Source: Micromonospora ferruginea
GTDB taxonomy: Bacteria > Actinomycetota > Actinomycetes > Mycobacteriales > Micromonosporaceae
Direction of reading: 5' to 3'
DNA: 64,000 bases
NCBI RefSeq assembly: GCF_013694245.2
Contig: NZ_CP059322.2
Location: forward strand, 988,001 to 1,052,000
The notes under the pieces: generated by a model
Seen by the model: the letters and a program-made list of their open reading frames with translations, nothing else
The model's database searches: none
What the model was told of the DNA's origin: nothing
Program-made: the position numbers and the translations under genes
Part shown: one piece after another, positions 29,686 to 38,019 of the stretch
Numbering within the stretch: the first letter of the stretch is position 1
Layout of the letters: the number at the start of each line of letters is the position of its first letter

Positions 29686-29895
29686 CGCCGGTGGACGGGT
29701 GGGGGATGACCCCGCCCGTGACGGGACTATCCGACTCGCCGGTCAGTGTCATCCTGGAGATTGTGATCCCAGGCGCACAACTGGTCGGCAGCCGCGGAGG
29801 ATGACCGTCCGCATCAGCAATCCTCACCGCTCGCCAATCGAGACCGAATCGGTTTCGACCGGCAAACCAGCACGATGCCCGGAGTGGAGGTCGTG

Positions 29896-32409
29896 ATGTC
29901 CCGGACAGCCCGACTCGGCCTTGCCGGGGCGGTGACCGCCGTAGCGGTCGTCCTCATGGCGCTCGCCGCATCCACGACCACCACGAGCGCGTATCTCGCT
30001 GTCACCGGAACCGGCCTGTTGATGTCCGCGGCAGCTGTCCTCTGGGCCGTGGCGAACGCACGCCGCCAGTCTCGGGCGCCCGACGTTTCGAAATCCGGCC
30101 GGCGGGGGCACGTGTTCGTCAGCTACTCCCGCCGCGACATCGGGTACGTCCGACGTCTCGTCGCTTTCCTTCGCGACCTCCACATCGACGTATGGATGGA
30201 TGAGCAAATCCCCAACGGGACCCGGTGGGACCAGGTGCTCAAGGATAGAATTGATACGGCTGCCGTGGTCGTCCTGGTCATGTCCCCCGCAGCCGAGGAG
30301 TCGAACTGGGTGAACGCGGAAGTCGATCGGGCGCGCGCTCACGGCAAGCCGCTCCTGCCGCTGCTGTTGAAGGGCAACGTCACGTTCGGCCTCAGCCGCA
30401 TCCAGCACGAAGATGTGACGAGCGGACGGATGCCGCGCGCGGACTTCGTACGCCGGTTGCGTGACCTCACCGGTGCCGCGCAGCCACCGCTCTCGCTACC
30501 GCAGCCTGGGGACGCCACTCGACGGCTACTCCCGATTCCCAGTGCAACTCGTATGGATGTCGGCCAGTTCCTGGCCCGACTCGCCGAGAATCGTCACCGT
30601 CGGATCGACGTGCTCATAGGAATCGATGAATCGGGAAAGTCGACACTGTTGCGGAAGCTGGTCGTGGACTATCGCGATCAGGGCGACGACGTTCGTTACC
30701 TCGATCTGTCCCTGGTCGACTGGCGCCAAGCCCTGCCGACCCAGCCTGCAGCATCGGTCGTCTTCATCGACCACCTGGACCGAATCGCGGAGGTTGAAAG
30801 GTTTCGGGCCGCTTTCGACATCTTCGACCGGGTATTACCCGCGCTCTTCTCGGCCGGGCTGTCCCGCCTGATCCTCGCGCTCAGCACGGACTGGCGAACG
30901 AGCTTTACCGAGGTCTACCGCCTACCGCCGGAGGTGATGCTCAACAAGGCCCTGCCCGACGTGCCGTTCGAGGCTCATTTTCTCCGCACCTATTCGGACG
31001 AGGAGCTCGCGACGCTCTGCGGTGAGCTCGGCCTCGATGCCGACGGCTACCGTGATGTGTCGCTTCGTCGCGCCGGAGTGCTGGCGATGGCCTCGAACAC
31101 GTCCGAGCAGTGGCCGCAGGCGACCCCGTCTCGCATTCGTGACGTACTGGCCGCGCGGTGGATCGAAGCAGGCAATGGCTCCCTCGACCGGGACGCGCGG
31201 CGTGCTATGTGGGAGCTGGTGGGAACGCTTACACTGCAGGGCGAGCCGGTCGTCCTTGACCTGGAACAGCTCAGTCACCTGCTGGACGATCGGTTCGACC
31301 GCGCGCATCTGCGCGCCCAGGTCGGCGGTCCGTTGCGTTTGGAGGCCGAGCACGTGGAGCCAGACTCGCCCGCGTGGGCCGACCTCGCGGCCGCCCGGGT
31401 CCTACGTAGCGTCCTCGCCGTACGCACCACTACGCCGATCATCTCACCACTGCGCACCTCTGTGCTCGACACCCTGAGAGGTTTGTACGATCCGGGCGAC
31501 CTGACCGCCCAAGTCGACCGGAAACTGACATCGATCGCGGGAGCCGATTTCACTGCGATGGGGTACCTGGGTCCGGTCCTCGCAACGCTGCGTGCGCGCC
31601 TCTCTCCTGACGAGTTGCTCGTCTTCCGAGACCTGTCCCTGCAAGGGCCGGACCATTCCGAGGTGCGGACGATCGGCCCGCAAGTAGCGGCCGCGGTCGA
31701 AGCGGCACTGTTGCACGCGATGCGACGTTCGCTGCCTGGCCTCGTCCGGATGTTGAACGAGGTGCAGGCCAGCGAACACAGCGCATATCGGGGCGGTAGT
31801 CGTGTCTGGCTAACCGCTCGGGCATGGGCCTCTGGGCTGCCACTGCGGGCCTCGGCTGAGTCGACCCTCGCGGAACTGTTGCCGAACGACGGGTCGTGGC
31901 GATACGAGGACATTCTCGACATCGCGGTGACCGGTGCGACCACCAAGTTGATGAGCGGGAACGTGGCAGCGTTGCACTCCTGCCTGAGCGGCCGTCACGA
32001 CCCGGTTGAGCAGTACCTCGCGGACGTCTGGGATGGGGTCAATGACGGCGCGTGGGACCAGATCGATGCCACTACGCGGGCCTACGTCGCCTCACTCGAC
32101 CTCCCTCCTGCCATGACCGGCAGCTTGACGGCGATCCACTGCCGACTGCAGCGTGCCCACCTGGGTGCTCAAGACGTCCGAGCATGGCGGCTCATCGACT
32201 GCGAATTGCTGCTCGCCGATTTTCGATCATGCGCGAACGTCGAGCTCGCTGACTTCAGCGGCTCCAACTGGTGGGCCGCAATTCTTCCGCCACCCGCTCG
32301 TTACCACCTGTCACGTTCCTCTGCTGACCCGCGTTTTCTGGCCTGGTGCGCGGCACCGCCATGGAGCAATCCTTACTACACGAGTCAGTGGCCCACGCCC
32401 TTCGACTGA
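29896..32409 (+). CDS. Membrane-anchored TIR - STAND NTPase with pentapeptide-like C-terminus
   Basis: The 837-residue protein starts with two hydrophobic helices (about 8-60). A TIR domain follows (about 71-170, HVFVSYSRRDIGYVRRLV, WMDEQI, SNWVNAEVDRA). The Glu near 142 in the WVxxEV context is placed like the NADase Glu of SARM1-type TIRs. A P-loop NTPase follows (Walker A GIDESGKST near 241-250, Walker B VVFIDHLDRI near 286). A long helical region comes next, then pentapeptide-like repeats (LRRAHLGAQDVRAWRL, LLADFRSCANVELADFSGS) near 745-800. The layout suggests a sensor, NTPase switch and TIR effector. A GGAGG site 5 nt upstream supports ATG 29896 over 29875. Codon use is less GC-biased than in the neighbours, which suggests transfer. 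It is first of four overlapping or close genes. Confidence 0.82.
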   Translation: MSRTARLGLAGAVTAVAVVLMALAASTTTTSAYLAVTGTGLLMSAAAVLWAVANARRQSRAPDVSKSGRRGHVFVSYSRRDIGYVRRLVAFLRDLHIDVWMDEQIPNGTRWDQVLKDRIDTAAVVVLVMSPAAEESNWVNAEVDRARAHGKPLLPLLLKGNVTFGLSRIQHEDVTSGRMPRADFVRRLRDLTGAAQPPLSLPQPGDATRRLLPIPSATRMDVGQFLARLAENRHRRIDVLIGIDESGKSTLLRKLVVDYRDQGDDVRYLDLSLVDWRQALPTQPAASVVFIDHLDRIAEVERFRAAFDIFDRVLPALFSAGLSRLILALSTDWRTSFTEVYRLPPEVMLNKALPDVPFEAHFLRTYSDEELATLCGELGLDADGYRDVSLRRAGVLAMASNTSEQWPQATPSRIRDVLAARWIEAGNGSLDRDARRAMWELVGTLTLQGEPVVLDLEQLSHLLDDRFDRAHLRAQVGGPLRLEAEHVEPDSPAWADLAAARVLRSVLAVRTTTPIISPLRTSVLDTLRGLYDPGDLTAQVDRKLTSIAGADFTAMGYLGPVLATLRARLSPDELLVFRDLSLQGPDHSEVRTIGPQVAAAVEAALLHAMRRSLPGLVRMLNEVQASEHSAYRGGSRVWLTARAWASGLPLRASAESTLAELLPNDGSWRYEDILDIAVTGATTKLMSGNVAALHSCLSGRHDPVEQYLADVWDGVNDGAWDQIDATTRAYVASLDLPPAMTGSLTAIHCRLQRAHLGAQDVRAWRLIDCELLLADFRSCANVELADFSGSNWWAAILPPPARYHLSRSSADPRFLAWCAAPPWSNPYYTSQWPTPFD

Positions 32410-32423
32410 CGGGACCACTCCCC

Positions 32424-33347
32424 ATGCCTGCGCTGGCCAATGAGAAGATCCGCCTGATCGTCACAGCGAAGTGCAACCTCGACTGCTTCTACTGCCATAA
32501 CGAAGGTCAGGCCAAAGAGGAGACGTTCATCTCGCCGGTGCAGGTCGAAGTGATCGGCGGTGCCCTCGATGCCGCCTCGCTGCGGGCGTCGGAGGTCACG
32601 ATCAGCGGGGGTGAGCCTCTGCTCCACCCGGAGTTGGCCGAGATCATCGGGCTCGCCGACGCTTTCGCCGATCACGTCACGATGGTCTCCAATGGCATCC
32701 TGGCACGTCCGGCGCAACTTGGGATCCTTGCGCGGAGAGGACTCCGGAAGTTGCGTCTCGGCGTGGATTCCCTCGACGACACGAAACCGCGCCCGTCGCC
32801 CGGCAGGCTGGCGGCACCATTCCGGATTCAGGAGCTCGTGGCGTCGGCACGGGCGCTCGGGATTCTCGTCGACCTGAACACCGTAGTGACTCGGTACAAC
32901 CGGAATCAACTCGGTGACCTGGCACGCTTCGCGGTTACGAACGGGTTGTCGATCAAGTTTTTCGAGCACGTGGAGGTCGACGAGTACGGCACGGTGGACA
33001 ACGTTGGCGAGATGCTGCCGCGGCCACAGGTGCCGGTGGAACACTTCGAGCGACAGCTCAACCAGGCTCTGGGGACCACAGTCGAACTGGTCCCAACGCC
33101 CGAGTTCGGTGAGTCCAATGTCGCCTGTCGGATCGACGGCATCGAGATCCGATACTGTCGATATCTTTGCGCGTTCGACCTGTGCTGGCTGACCGGCACC
33201 CGCATAGACCCGCGGGGCTTCGTTTACAACTGCATGGTCAACCGAGGATTGGACCGGCTCAGCGACCCTGCACCATCGACTGTTCTAAACATCCTGAGCC
33301 GGGCCTCTGCGCGTCCGTGTAAGGCCAGGATCCGGAGCGGCTCGTGA
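32424..33347 (+). CDS. MoaA-like radical SAM protein
   Basis: The roughly 307-residue protein has the radical SAM cluster motif CNLDCFYC near its N-terminus (LIVTAKCNLDCFYCHNEG) and TISGGEPLLHPEL as the SAM-binding GGE motif. A C-terminal Cys group (YCRYLCAFDLC ... YNCMV) could hold a second 4Fe-4S cluster, as MoaA does. It is not next to molybdopterin genes, so a different substrate, perhaps a nucleotide or peptide, is likely. ATG 32424 leaves 14 nt after the TIR gene; ATG 32361 would overlap it and is possible. The stop overlaps the next GTG by 4 nt. Confidence 0.82.
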   Translation: MPALANEKIRLIVTAKCNLDCFYCHNEGQAKEETFISPVQVEVIGGALDAASLRASEVTISGGEPLLHPELAEIIGLADAFADHVTMVSNGILARPAQLGILARRGLRKLRLGVDSLDDTKPRPSPGRLAAPFRIQELVASARALGILVDLNTVVTRYNRNQLGDLARFAVTNGLSIKFFEHVEVDEYGTVDNVGEMLPRPQVPVEHFERQLNQALGTTVELVPTPEFGESNVACRIDGIEIRYCRYLCAFDLCWLTGTRIDPRGFVYNCMVNRGLDRLSDPAPSTVLNILSRASARPCKARIRSGS

Positions 33348-33919
33348 TTCTTGCTGTCGAGGGCCTGGACGGGGTCGGTAAGACCACGGTGAGCCGACTT
33401 CTCGCCGCGCGACTCAACGCTGCTCATGTCGCCTTGCCACCTCCCGAACTGCTGCTGCGGACGACGGCGTTGCTCCGTCGTCACGACTCGCTCGCCCGAT
33501 ATCTCTATTACCTGAGTGCCGCCGCCGCGACCGATGTCGTTGCCCAATCCGGTGTGCTGGTGGTCGCCGACCGGTATGTCGCGTCGGCCCATGCGTTGCA
33601 CCTTCACGTGGCGGGGGAAGCCGCCCAGATCCTGCGCGACCTGCCGCTTCCGGCGCCGACGCTCACGGTGTATCTCACCGCCGACGAGCAGAGCAGGCGC
33701 GCCCGTCTCAACGGCCGAGCCACTCCCCTCGATCCATTCGAGAAGGCGCTCAACGACAGCGAGCCGTTTCGGACCGCTGTCGCCCGACGGTTGCGGTCCG
33801 GCCCGAACACTCACGTGATCGACACCACCGGGCACGCGGCCGAAGATGTGGCGGATGCCGCTGTCAAGATTTGGGACAGGGTGGTTCACGGTGGCCGAGA
33901 TGCCAGCACAGAACACTAA
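33344..33919 (+). CDS. Thymidylate-kinase-like nucleoside monophosphate kinase
   Basis: The 191-residue P-loop kinase has EGLDGVGKTTVSRLLAARL (Walker A, residues about 6-24), VVADRYVASAHAL (the DRY/DRF motif of dTMP kinases, near 73) and a LID-type region, RRARLNGRATPLDPFE. Housekeeping thymidylate kinases are encoded elsewhere, so this copy is probably specialised to the operon, acting on a nucleotide linked to the radical SAM or NUDIX steps. The start is GTG 33344, overlapping the radical SAM stop. The C-terminus overlaps the NUDIX gene by 29 nt. Confidence 0.82.
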   Translation: MILAVEGLDGVGKTTVSRLLAARLNAAHVALPPPELLLRTTALLRRHDSLARYLYYLSAAAATDVVAQSGVLVVADRYVASAHALHLHVAGEAAQILRDLPLPAPTLTVYLTADEQSRRARLNGRATPLDPFEKALNDSEPFRTAVARRLRSGPNTHVIDTTGHAAEDVADAAVKIWDRVVHGGRDASTEH

Positions 33920-34805
33920 CCAGGAATTCTACTGCGGTGTGCAGTGCATCGTGCTGCAACGTCCGCAACATGCGGCCACGACCCGGGTGCTTCTCGGCAA
34001 GCGGTACCGCACGGCGGGCGAGGGGCAGTGGGCCCTCCCCGGTGGGCATGTCGAATGGAACGAATCCCCGGTTGAGACCGCGCGGCGAGAGCTTCTTGAG
34101 GAGACTGGCCTGCTCGGACAGGCCGCGCTCATCGGGCCGACGTTCTTCACCTATGGCACCGAGATTCCCTACGCCCATGTGCCCGTGTTGTTCGACTCGA
34201 CACTTGGCACGCCCAGGATCATTCCTGACGAGCGGTTTTCGGCGCTCGACTACTTCGCGCTCGATGCGTTGCCGAGGCCGCTGTTCGAACCATCCAGGCT
34301 CGCCCTCAGCGGTATTGCGACGACACCAATCAACGCGCAGTTCGGCGGGAGCACCGGCGCCTCTGTCCTGAAGGTCGACATGGCGCTGCTCGATCCGGGC
34401 CACCACCGCAACCGTGCCTACACCGCATTGCTGCTCTGCGACCAGGCACAGAGCACCGTCGCTTCGACGTGGGGTGACCGCCAGCAGCGGGCTCGTCCGT
34501 CACAGCGGTCAAGCTTTCCGACTATCGACCAGGGCATCAAGAAGTTCGAGCAGCTCATCCGGAGGAAGCTGCGGCAGAACTACTACGTTACCGGCGTTGG
34601 CGGCGACCTGCCGGTCGACCGGATACTGGGTCTGCTGTCCAACGGCGACGACCTTCAGGTGGTCAGCAAGGCTCTGCTGCGACGCCTCGTTCGGGACGAC
34701 GAGTTCCGGCGACTCTTCATGCAGGACACGCACCTGTACACGCCTGGCGTTGGGCACCCCATCGACCTGCACGACACCAAGCAGGAAGCCCTGTTCGAGC
34801 TGTGA
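33891..34805 (+). CDS. NUDIX hydrolase fused to a WGR-like domain
   Basis: The 304-residue protein has an N-terminal NUDIX domain (about 10-135). The Nudix box is complete: GGHVEWNESPVETARRELLEETGL. Near 155-235 it has a second domain whose pattern (NRAYTALLLCD, STVASTWGDR, SSFPTIDQGIKKFEQLIRRKL) resembles a WGR domain, the small module found in PARPs and some restriction-type proteins. The tail (about 236-304) is helical and unassigned. NUDIX enzymes cleave nucleoside diphosphate derivatives such as ADP-ribose; with a TIR partner that could be relevant, but this is inference. GTG 33891 is used; ATG 33900 is an alternative. Confidence 0.78.
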   Translation: MAEMPAQNTNQEFYCGVQCIVLQRPQHAATTRVLLGKRYRTAGEGQWALPGGHVEWNESPVETARRELLEETGLLGQAALIGPTFFTYGTEIPYAHVPVLFDSTLGTPRIIPDERFSALDYFALDALPRPLFEPSRLALSGIATTPINAQFGGSTGASVLKVDMALLDPGHHRNRAYTALLLCDQAQSTVASTWGDRQQRARPSQRSSFPTIDQGIKKFEQLIRRKLRQNYYVTGVGGDLPVDRILGLLSNGDDLQVVSKALLRRLVRDDEFRRLFMQDTHLYTPGVGHPIDLHDTKQEALFEL

Positions 34806-34929
34806 CCGACAGACCTGCCGGTACAGTCGGCTGACGCGAACAACTCACGTGCCTCGACGGCACGGTCCGCTGTCGTCGGAGCCGTACCAGAAACCGCTGT
34901 GGTCTGCCCTCGGCCCGGCGGACACGATC

Positions 34930-35068
34930 GGTATCGCCGCCCACCCGGTGGCGGCCCGGCCACGGTCGTAGTCGCGGTGGTCTTCGTGGAGCTTCTCGTG
35001 GACGTGCAGCCACTGGTCGCGAGCGCGACGACCATGACGGCGGCGGTGGGGCGGAGCAGGATTCGAAT
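34930..35068 (-). pseudogene. Decayed 5' end of a lipoprotein gene, paralogue of the one at 61807-62394
   Basis: The minus strand encodes ILLRPTAAVMVVALATSGC followed by a Ser/Thr-rich stretch. The intact lipoprotein starts MPARVLLRPTAAVMVAALAAAGC. The ATG has been lost (an ATT occupies a nearby position), the region after the lipobox diverges, and it soon runs into the NUDIX gene. Upstream DNA, including AAGGAG and GGCGCGCGAAGGAG, is also conserved, so a whole 5' segment was duplicated. Confidence 0.6.
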
Positions 35069-35120
35069 AGGCGCGACAGCTCCTTCGCGCGCCGCCGGTG
35101 GGGCTCGGGGCGACTGGAGC
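35025..35120. repeat. Dispersed repeat copy A (second copy at 62347-62440)
   Basis: About 95 bp closely match 62347-62440, with blocks such as CGACCATGACGGCGGCGGTG and CTCCTTCGCGCGCCGCCGG shared exactly. It spans the promoter-proximal end of a lipoprotein gene. The two copies lie 27 kb apart in the same orientation. Confidence 0.6.
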
Positions 35121-35282
35121 TCATGTCAGGTCCGCCCGGCCACTGGGCTACTCCGTCTACCGCGCGCGCGTTTCGGTGGTGCGCGATCGTGGGTAGATTG
35201 GGCTGCCTCTGGGGTGGCCAGGTGGGGGATCTCGTCAGGTCCCCCGGTCCTGGGTGGCGCCGAGCGGGCAAGGGGCCTTCGG

Positions 35283-35939
35283 ATGAAGATCATTGCGTTG
35301 TCCTGCACGCAGAGGCGGCTGCCGTCGCTGACCGACGCGCTGCTCGAGGCGGCGATCTCCGGTGTCGTCCGGGAGGTCGATGACGCGGAGATTCAGCGGA
35401 TCCGGCTGATCGACCATCGCATCGCGATGTGCGAGGGCGAGGACACCTGCCTCGATCCCGAGGTGGGCCGGTGCACGATCGACGACGACTTCGCGCGCGT
35501 CGTCGACCTGGCCGAGGGTGCGCAGGCGATGCTGCTCGCCATGCCGGTGTACGCGGGGAACGTGCCCGCGGTGCTGAAGATCTTCCAAGAACGCTTGAAG
35601 AGCTTCATGAACGCCACGCAACGCCCGTTCGGCGACCTGCTGGTGGGGACGATCGTGCATTCGCGGACGATGCTGACCGAGCCCGCTCTCGGATCGTTGT
35701 TCCCGTGGTATCTGCGGCTACGGAACAAGAACGTGGCGTCGGCGTGCGTCACCCAGAACGTCCATCCGGACCTGACCCGTACCGCCGCGGTCGACCTGTG
35801 TGTGGCCGTGGGGCGGCAACTGGGCATGACGCTCGACGTCAGCCGGTCACCGGCCGTCGAACGGGCGACACTGCCGTTGGTTCAACCATCGGCTCGCCCG
35901 CGGTGCGGTGACCCGGCCGCGTCCGCTCCTGGCGCGTGA
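35283..35939 (+). CDS. NADPH-dependent FMN reductase / iron-sulfur flavoprotein family protein
   Basis: The 218-residue flavodoxin-like protein starts MKIIALSCTQRR, the phosphate loop of this family. MCEGEDTCLDPEVGRC provides spaced Cys like iron-sulfur flavoproteins, and LLAMPVYAGNVPAVLKIFQERL is the flavin-contact segment. It could supply reduced flavin or electrons to the Rieske oxygenase encoded by the convergent operon. AAGGGG lies about 7 nt before the ATG. Its 3' end overlaps the convergent gene by 58 bp. Confidence 0.82.
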   Translation: MKIIALSCTQRRLPSLTDALLEAAISGVVREVDDAEIQRIRLIDHRIAMCEGEDTCLDPEVGRCTIDDDFARVVDLAEGAQAMLLAMPVYAGNVPAVLKIFQERLKSFMNATQRPFGDLLVGTIVHSRTMLTEPALGSLFPWYLRLRNKNVASACVTQNVHPDLTRTAAVDLCVAVGRQLGMTLDVSRSPAVERATLPLVQPSARPRCGDPAASAPGA

Positions 35940-36418
35940 GGAGATTCCGCGCGCCAGGTGCATCCGTCGCCTGCCTGTTCGCACGAGACCGTGACGTCCG
36001 GTTCCACGTAGCGGGCGGCGATGGCGGTGTTGAGTTCCTGGCAGTACGGGCACGGTGACGAGAACGTCAGTGTGACGCCGGCGCGGGCGGCCCGTCTGCG
36101 GTAGCGGAGGATCCCACAGTCGGCGTTGCGCAGGACGGTGCCCGAGGGCTGCGACTCACTGGTCACTGCCGAGTCGTACAGCAACAACTGACGCTCCAGT
36201 CGGGTCATGAAGTGATCGGTGGCGGACATGTCGGCGGGCTGTTGCGCTCGCAGCAGCGTCGCGGTGATGCGGGAGTTCGCCGCGATCCACGCGGCGAGCC
36301 CCGCTTCGCCGTGCTCGCCCAGGACGAACTCCTCCGCAGCGGCCTGGGCCTCGAAGAACCGTTGGCGCCACAGGTCGACCTTCTCGGCCGGGTCGAGGGG
36401 ACTCGTGTCACCGGCCAC
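35882..36418 (-). CDS. Unknown protein with a C-terminal cysteine cluster
   Basis: The 178-residue soluble protein has a helical N-terminus (DLWRQRFFEAQAAAEEFVLGEHGEAG) and a C-terminal Cys-rich end (NADCGILRYRR, SSPCPYCQELN, TVSCEQAGDGCTW). The pattern recalls the ATC-hydrolase/V4R-type fold, in which Cys residues form the active site or bind metal; I would not go further. It starts with GTG 36418, overlapping the upstream CMD-type gene by 11 nt. It is last in the minus-strand operon. Confidence 0.7.
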   Translation of the reverse strand: MAGDTSPLDPAEKVDLWRQRFFEAQAAAEEFVLGEHGEAGLAAWIAANSRITATLLRAQQPADMSATDHFMTRLERQLLLYDSAVTSESQPSGTVLRNADCGILRYRRRAARAGVTLTFSSPCPYCQELNTAIAARYVEPDVTVSCEQAGDGCTWRAESPHAPGADAAGSPHRGRADG

Positions 36419-36800
36419 GGTCCGCGTCCCTTCCGGTGGCGTCGTCGAGCTCGGCGAAGACCTCCTGGGCGACGCGCAGCCCGTTGTTGGCGACCGGCCA
36501 GCCACCGTAGTAGGCGAGTTGGATGATGACTTCGACGATCTTCTCCCGCGACATCCCGAGGTGCAGGGCCGCGCCGATGTGGCCGCGCAACTCCCAATCG
36601 GTGCGCGCCAGCGTGACCGCGGCCAGTGCGACCAGCTCACGCTCCTCGACGCTCAGGTGCGGGCGGCTCCAGATCTCACCGAACAGGTGGTCGACGGTGA
36701 TCTGCAGGAACTCCGGGTAGGAACCCGGGCGCGGTTCACGGCCGAAGACCTGCCGGAACATGGCCTCACCCCGCTCACGTCGGGCAGAGGGCTGATCCAT
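36408..36800 (-). CDS. Carboxymuconolactone decarboxylase (CMD) family protein
   Basis: The 130-residue protein matches the CMD core: IWSRPHLSVEERELVALAAVTLARTDWELRGHIGAALHLGMS, then EKIVEVIIQLAYYGGWP. The AhpD-type CxxC is absent, so it resembles gamma-carboxymuconolactone decarboxylases rather than peroxidase reductants. Related proteins act in aromatic ring catabolism or as tailoring enzymes. It lies 3 nt after the MFS gene. Confidence 0.88.
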   Translation of the reverse strand: MDQPSARRERGEAMFRQVFGREPRPGSYPEFLQITVDHLFGEIWSRPHLSVEERELVALAAVTLARTDWELRGHIGAALHLGMSREKIVEVIIQLAYYGGWPVANNGLRVAQEVFAELDDATGRDADRGR

Positions 36801-36803
36801 CGC

Positions 36804-38012
36804 TCAACTCCTTCGGGTTGGTCGAACACTTGTCAACGTCCATGACGCCGTGAAGGCGACGACCAGCAGCGCGGCGCCGCTGCCGAAGGCGGCCGGAACA
36901 CCCGCCCGCTCGGCGATGAGCCCGACGACGACCGGTCCGACGACGGCGCCGACATCGGTGCACATCGAGAAGACGGCGACGCCACTGCCGGCCCGGCCGG
37001 CGACGACGTCACCGATCAGCGCGGCCGGCGCGGCGTTGAGCAGCGCTGATCCCGCCGCGTACACACAGAGCAGGACGACGAGCCAGGCGTACCTGTCCAC
37101 GAACGCCAAGCTGCCGATCGCCGCCGCGGCCACACCGGTGCCGGTGATCATGGCGGGCCGGCGTCCGGCCCGATCGACGATCCGGCCGGCCGGCACGATC
37201 AGCAGTGCCTGGACGACAGCGGATGTCGTGAACGCCCAGCCGACCCACGTCACGTCATGTCGCCACGCCATCACCACCGTGGGGACCAGTGCGCTGCGCA
37301 GTCCGAACAGGACCCATCCCTGCGCCGACGCGGCGAGGCAGGCGACCAGGTAGCGTCGATCCCGCAGCAGGACCGGTAGCCGGACCACGTCCCGGCGAGG
37401 CTCCGCGCCGGCGGTTCGGCCGGTGCGCAGCACCGCCTGTGCCAGCGCCGCGGCGGCGAGCAACAGCACGGCGTACGCCACGAACGGCGCGGGCAGGGCG
37501 ATGAGCGCGAGCAGTCCGCCCAGTGCTGGTCCGCAGATCCCGCCGAGCAGGAAGCCGGCTTCGAACACGGCGCCGGCCCGGCCCCGCTGGCCGGCCGGCG
37601 CGATCGCCAGGAGTGTCGCCAGCGCGGACACCGAGAACAGCACCGAGCCGACGCCGCCGAGGCTGCGGAACACGAGCAACTGCCCGTAGGACCCGGCGAA
37701 CGCCGTCAGGGCCGAGGAGACCGCACACAGCAGCAGGCCGGCGACGAGGACCCGCCGCTCCCCGAAGCGTGCTCCGAGCGGGCCGCAGAACGGACTGGCG
37801 GCGAGCCGCATCAACGCGAACAGGGCGACGAGCGCGCCGATCTGGGTGGGCCCGGCCCCGAACGTCGCCGCGTACACCGGGAGCACCGGGAGCACCAGTC
37901 CCAGGCCCAGCATGACGCAGCCACCGACGACACTGAGGACGTAGACCTCGCGCGGGAGGCTCGGCTGGGCGGCGGCGACGGGTGGGACGCTGCCGGTGTC
38001 GGCCGCCGTCAC
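36804..38012 (-). CDS. MFS transporter
   Basis: The 402-residue membrane protein has about twelve hydrophobic segments in two halves. FCGPLGARFGERRVLVAG is the signature loop between helices 2 and 3, and GRIVDRAGRRPAMITG its repeat in the second half. It probably exports the operon product or an aromatic compound. The start is GTG 38012, 7 nt after the oxygenase beta subunit stop. A much longer open frame to 38183 overlaps that gene and was not used. Confidence 0.88.
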   Translation of the reverse strand: MTAADTGSVPPVAAAQPSLPREVYVLSVVGGCVMLGLGLVLPVLPVYAATFGAGPTQIGALVALFALMRLAASPFCGPLGARFGERRVLVAGLLLCAVSSALTAFAGSYGQLLVFRSLGGVGSVLFSVSALATLLAIAPAGQRGRAGAVFEAGFLLGGICGPALGGLLALIALPAPFVAYAVLLLAAAALAQAVLRTGRTAGAEPRRDVVRLPVLLRDRRYLVACLAASAQGWVLFGLRSALVPTVVMAWRHDVTWVGWAFTTSAVVQALLIVPAGRIVDRAGRRPAMITGTGVAAAAIGSLAFVDRYAWLVVLLCVYAAGSALLNAAPAALIGDVVAGRAGSGVAVFSMCTDVGAVVGPVVVGLIAERAGVPAAFGSGAALLVVAFTASWTLTSVRPTRRS

Positions 38013-38019
38013 TGTCCGG

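Larger units (their letters stand above)
34806..35282. other. Intergenic stretch of 477 bp between the TIR operon and the flavin reductase gene
   Basis: No intact gene is seen. It contains the decayed lipoprotein N-terminus described at 34930-35068 and one copy of a roughly 95-bp repeat shared with 62347-62440. Confidence 0.6.
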
